DNA of 64,000 bases from Gemmatimonadota bacterium (lineage in GTDB: Bacteria; Latescibacterota; UBA2968; GCA-2709665), in assembly GCA_028874335.1 (NCBI GenBank), contig JAPPJY010000085.1, forward strand, positions 47,026-111,025, in the 5' to 3' direction. The notes under the pieces are model-generated. The model was not told where the DNA came from. It worked only from the letters and a program-made list of their open reading frames with translations, and ran no database searches. Positions 63,632-64,000 of this stretch are shown piece after piece; the first letter of the stretch is position 1; each line of letters opens with the position of its first letter. The position numbers and the translations under genes were made by a program.

Positions 63632-64000
63632 AGTTACATCGTCCGCGCATGGCGCGATTCCAGGATGCGAGGGCGTACATCGAATATTTAGTCCTATTGC
63701 CGATTCGAGTCAAGTCCAAAGCGTTGAATGAGACGCGTTTATGCGATTCGCCACGGCATTGCCCGGCGAAACAGGCAAGGATGCTCCATCGCCTCACCGG
63801 CCTTTCGTCACGAGAACGACCCCGGGGATTCAGAAGCTGTCTTAAAATTCCCAGCGGTCTTCGCACGGCTGCACGCCCTTCGCGCCTCATAACCGCAACT
63901 TTTTCGCTCGCGCTCGGGAACTCACCTGCAATTTTAAAACAACTTCTTAGCCTGAATAATTCACAAAAAAGGTAGTTTCCATACCCAAGTCATTGTATTA
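63632..64000. other. Upstream region of the GDH/kinase operon
   Basis: About 370 bp to the window edge. No gene is seen; short frames on both strands have no family or ribosome-binding site. The operon promoter should be here, but I cannot pick out confident -35 and -10 boxes. Confidence 0.4.

Noticed and set aside
1..64000. tRNA or rRNA genes
   Set aside because: I looked for cloverleaf-like elements with the TTCGA loop in the gaps and found none.

Overview
The window is about 60% GC and densely coded. It carries heparinase II/III proteins, several Gfo/Idh/MocA oxidoreductases, an enolase-superfamily dehydratase, FG-GAP and beta-propeller proteins, many small kinases and methyltransferases, and dispersed non-coding repeats. 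This mix resembles uncultured marine heterotrophs of the Latescibacterota/Poribacteria type. That placement is inferred from gene content only, because no rRNA or tRNA gene is present.

Layout. (1) 1-11.8 kb: a polysaccharide/uronate catabolic island with three heparinase II/III-family proteins (one cut by the window edge and fused to FG-GAP repeats), one enolase-superfamily sugar-acid dehydratase and two Gfo/Idh/MocA dehydrogenases. (2) 12.1-15.2 kb: a lower-GC island with a two-gene Septu-type defence system (PtuA ATPase and PtuB HNH nuclease). (3) 15.2-30.5 kb: plus-strand metabolic genes, namely an SDR epimerase, an aldo/keto reductase, a DAO-type flavoenzyme, a YhdH/AcuI-type reductase, a Gfo/Idh protein, a ceramidase-like hydrolase, glutamine-dependent NAD synthetase, a beta-lactamase-fold hydrolase, a PurO-like IMP cyclohydrolase, an M50B peptidase, a SAF-domain dehydrogenase and a beta-propeller. 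(4) 30.5-38.7 kb: a small membrane protein with its terminator, an 88-bp tandem repeat, a tight minus-strand operon (phosphotransferase, CHAT protease, GNAT, DUF2157, GDYXXLXY-like) and a FtsX/MacB-type permease. (5) 38.9-56.1 kb: mostly single minus-strand accessory genes (nucleoside phosphorylase, serine hydrolase, SGNH hydrolase, a second phosphotransferase between direct repeats, methyltransferases, HigBA toxin-antitoxin, HAD phosphatases, sulfotransferase). (6) 56.1-58.1 kb: two copies of a MITE-like 361-bp element, one of which has split a RelE/HigB-type toxin gene. (7) 58.2-63.6 kb: an operon of a response-regulator/glutamate-dehydrogenase fusion, a hybrid histidine kinase ending in an Hpt domain, and a DUF4926 protein, closed by an intrinsic terminator.

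The strongest candidate for an undescribed system is the last operon. A complete phosphorelay (kinase, REC, REC, Hpt) lies next to a response regulator whose output domain is an apparently intact glutamate dehydrogenase, which suggests direct phospho-control of a central nitrogen enzyme with no transcription step. Other notable items are the MITE-like family with 10-bp target duplications, the toxin gene it broke, and the CHAT-protease operon.
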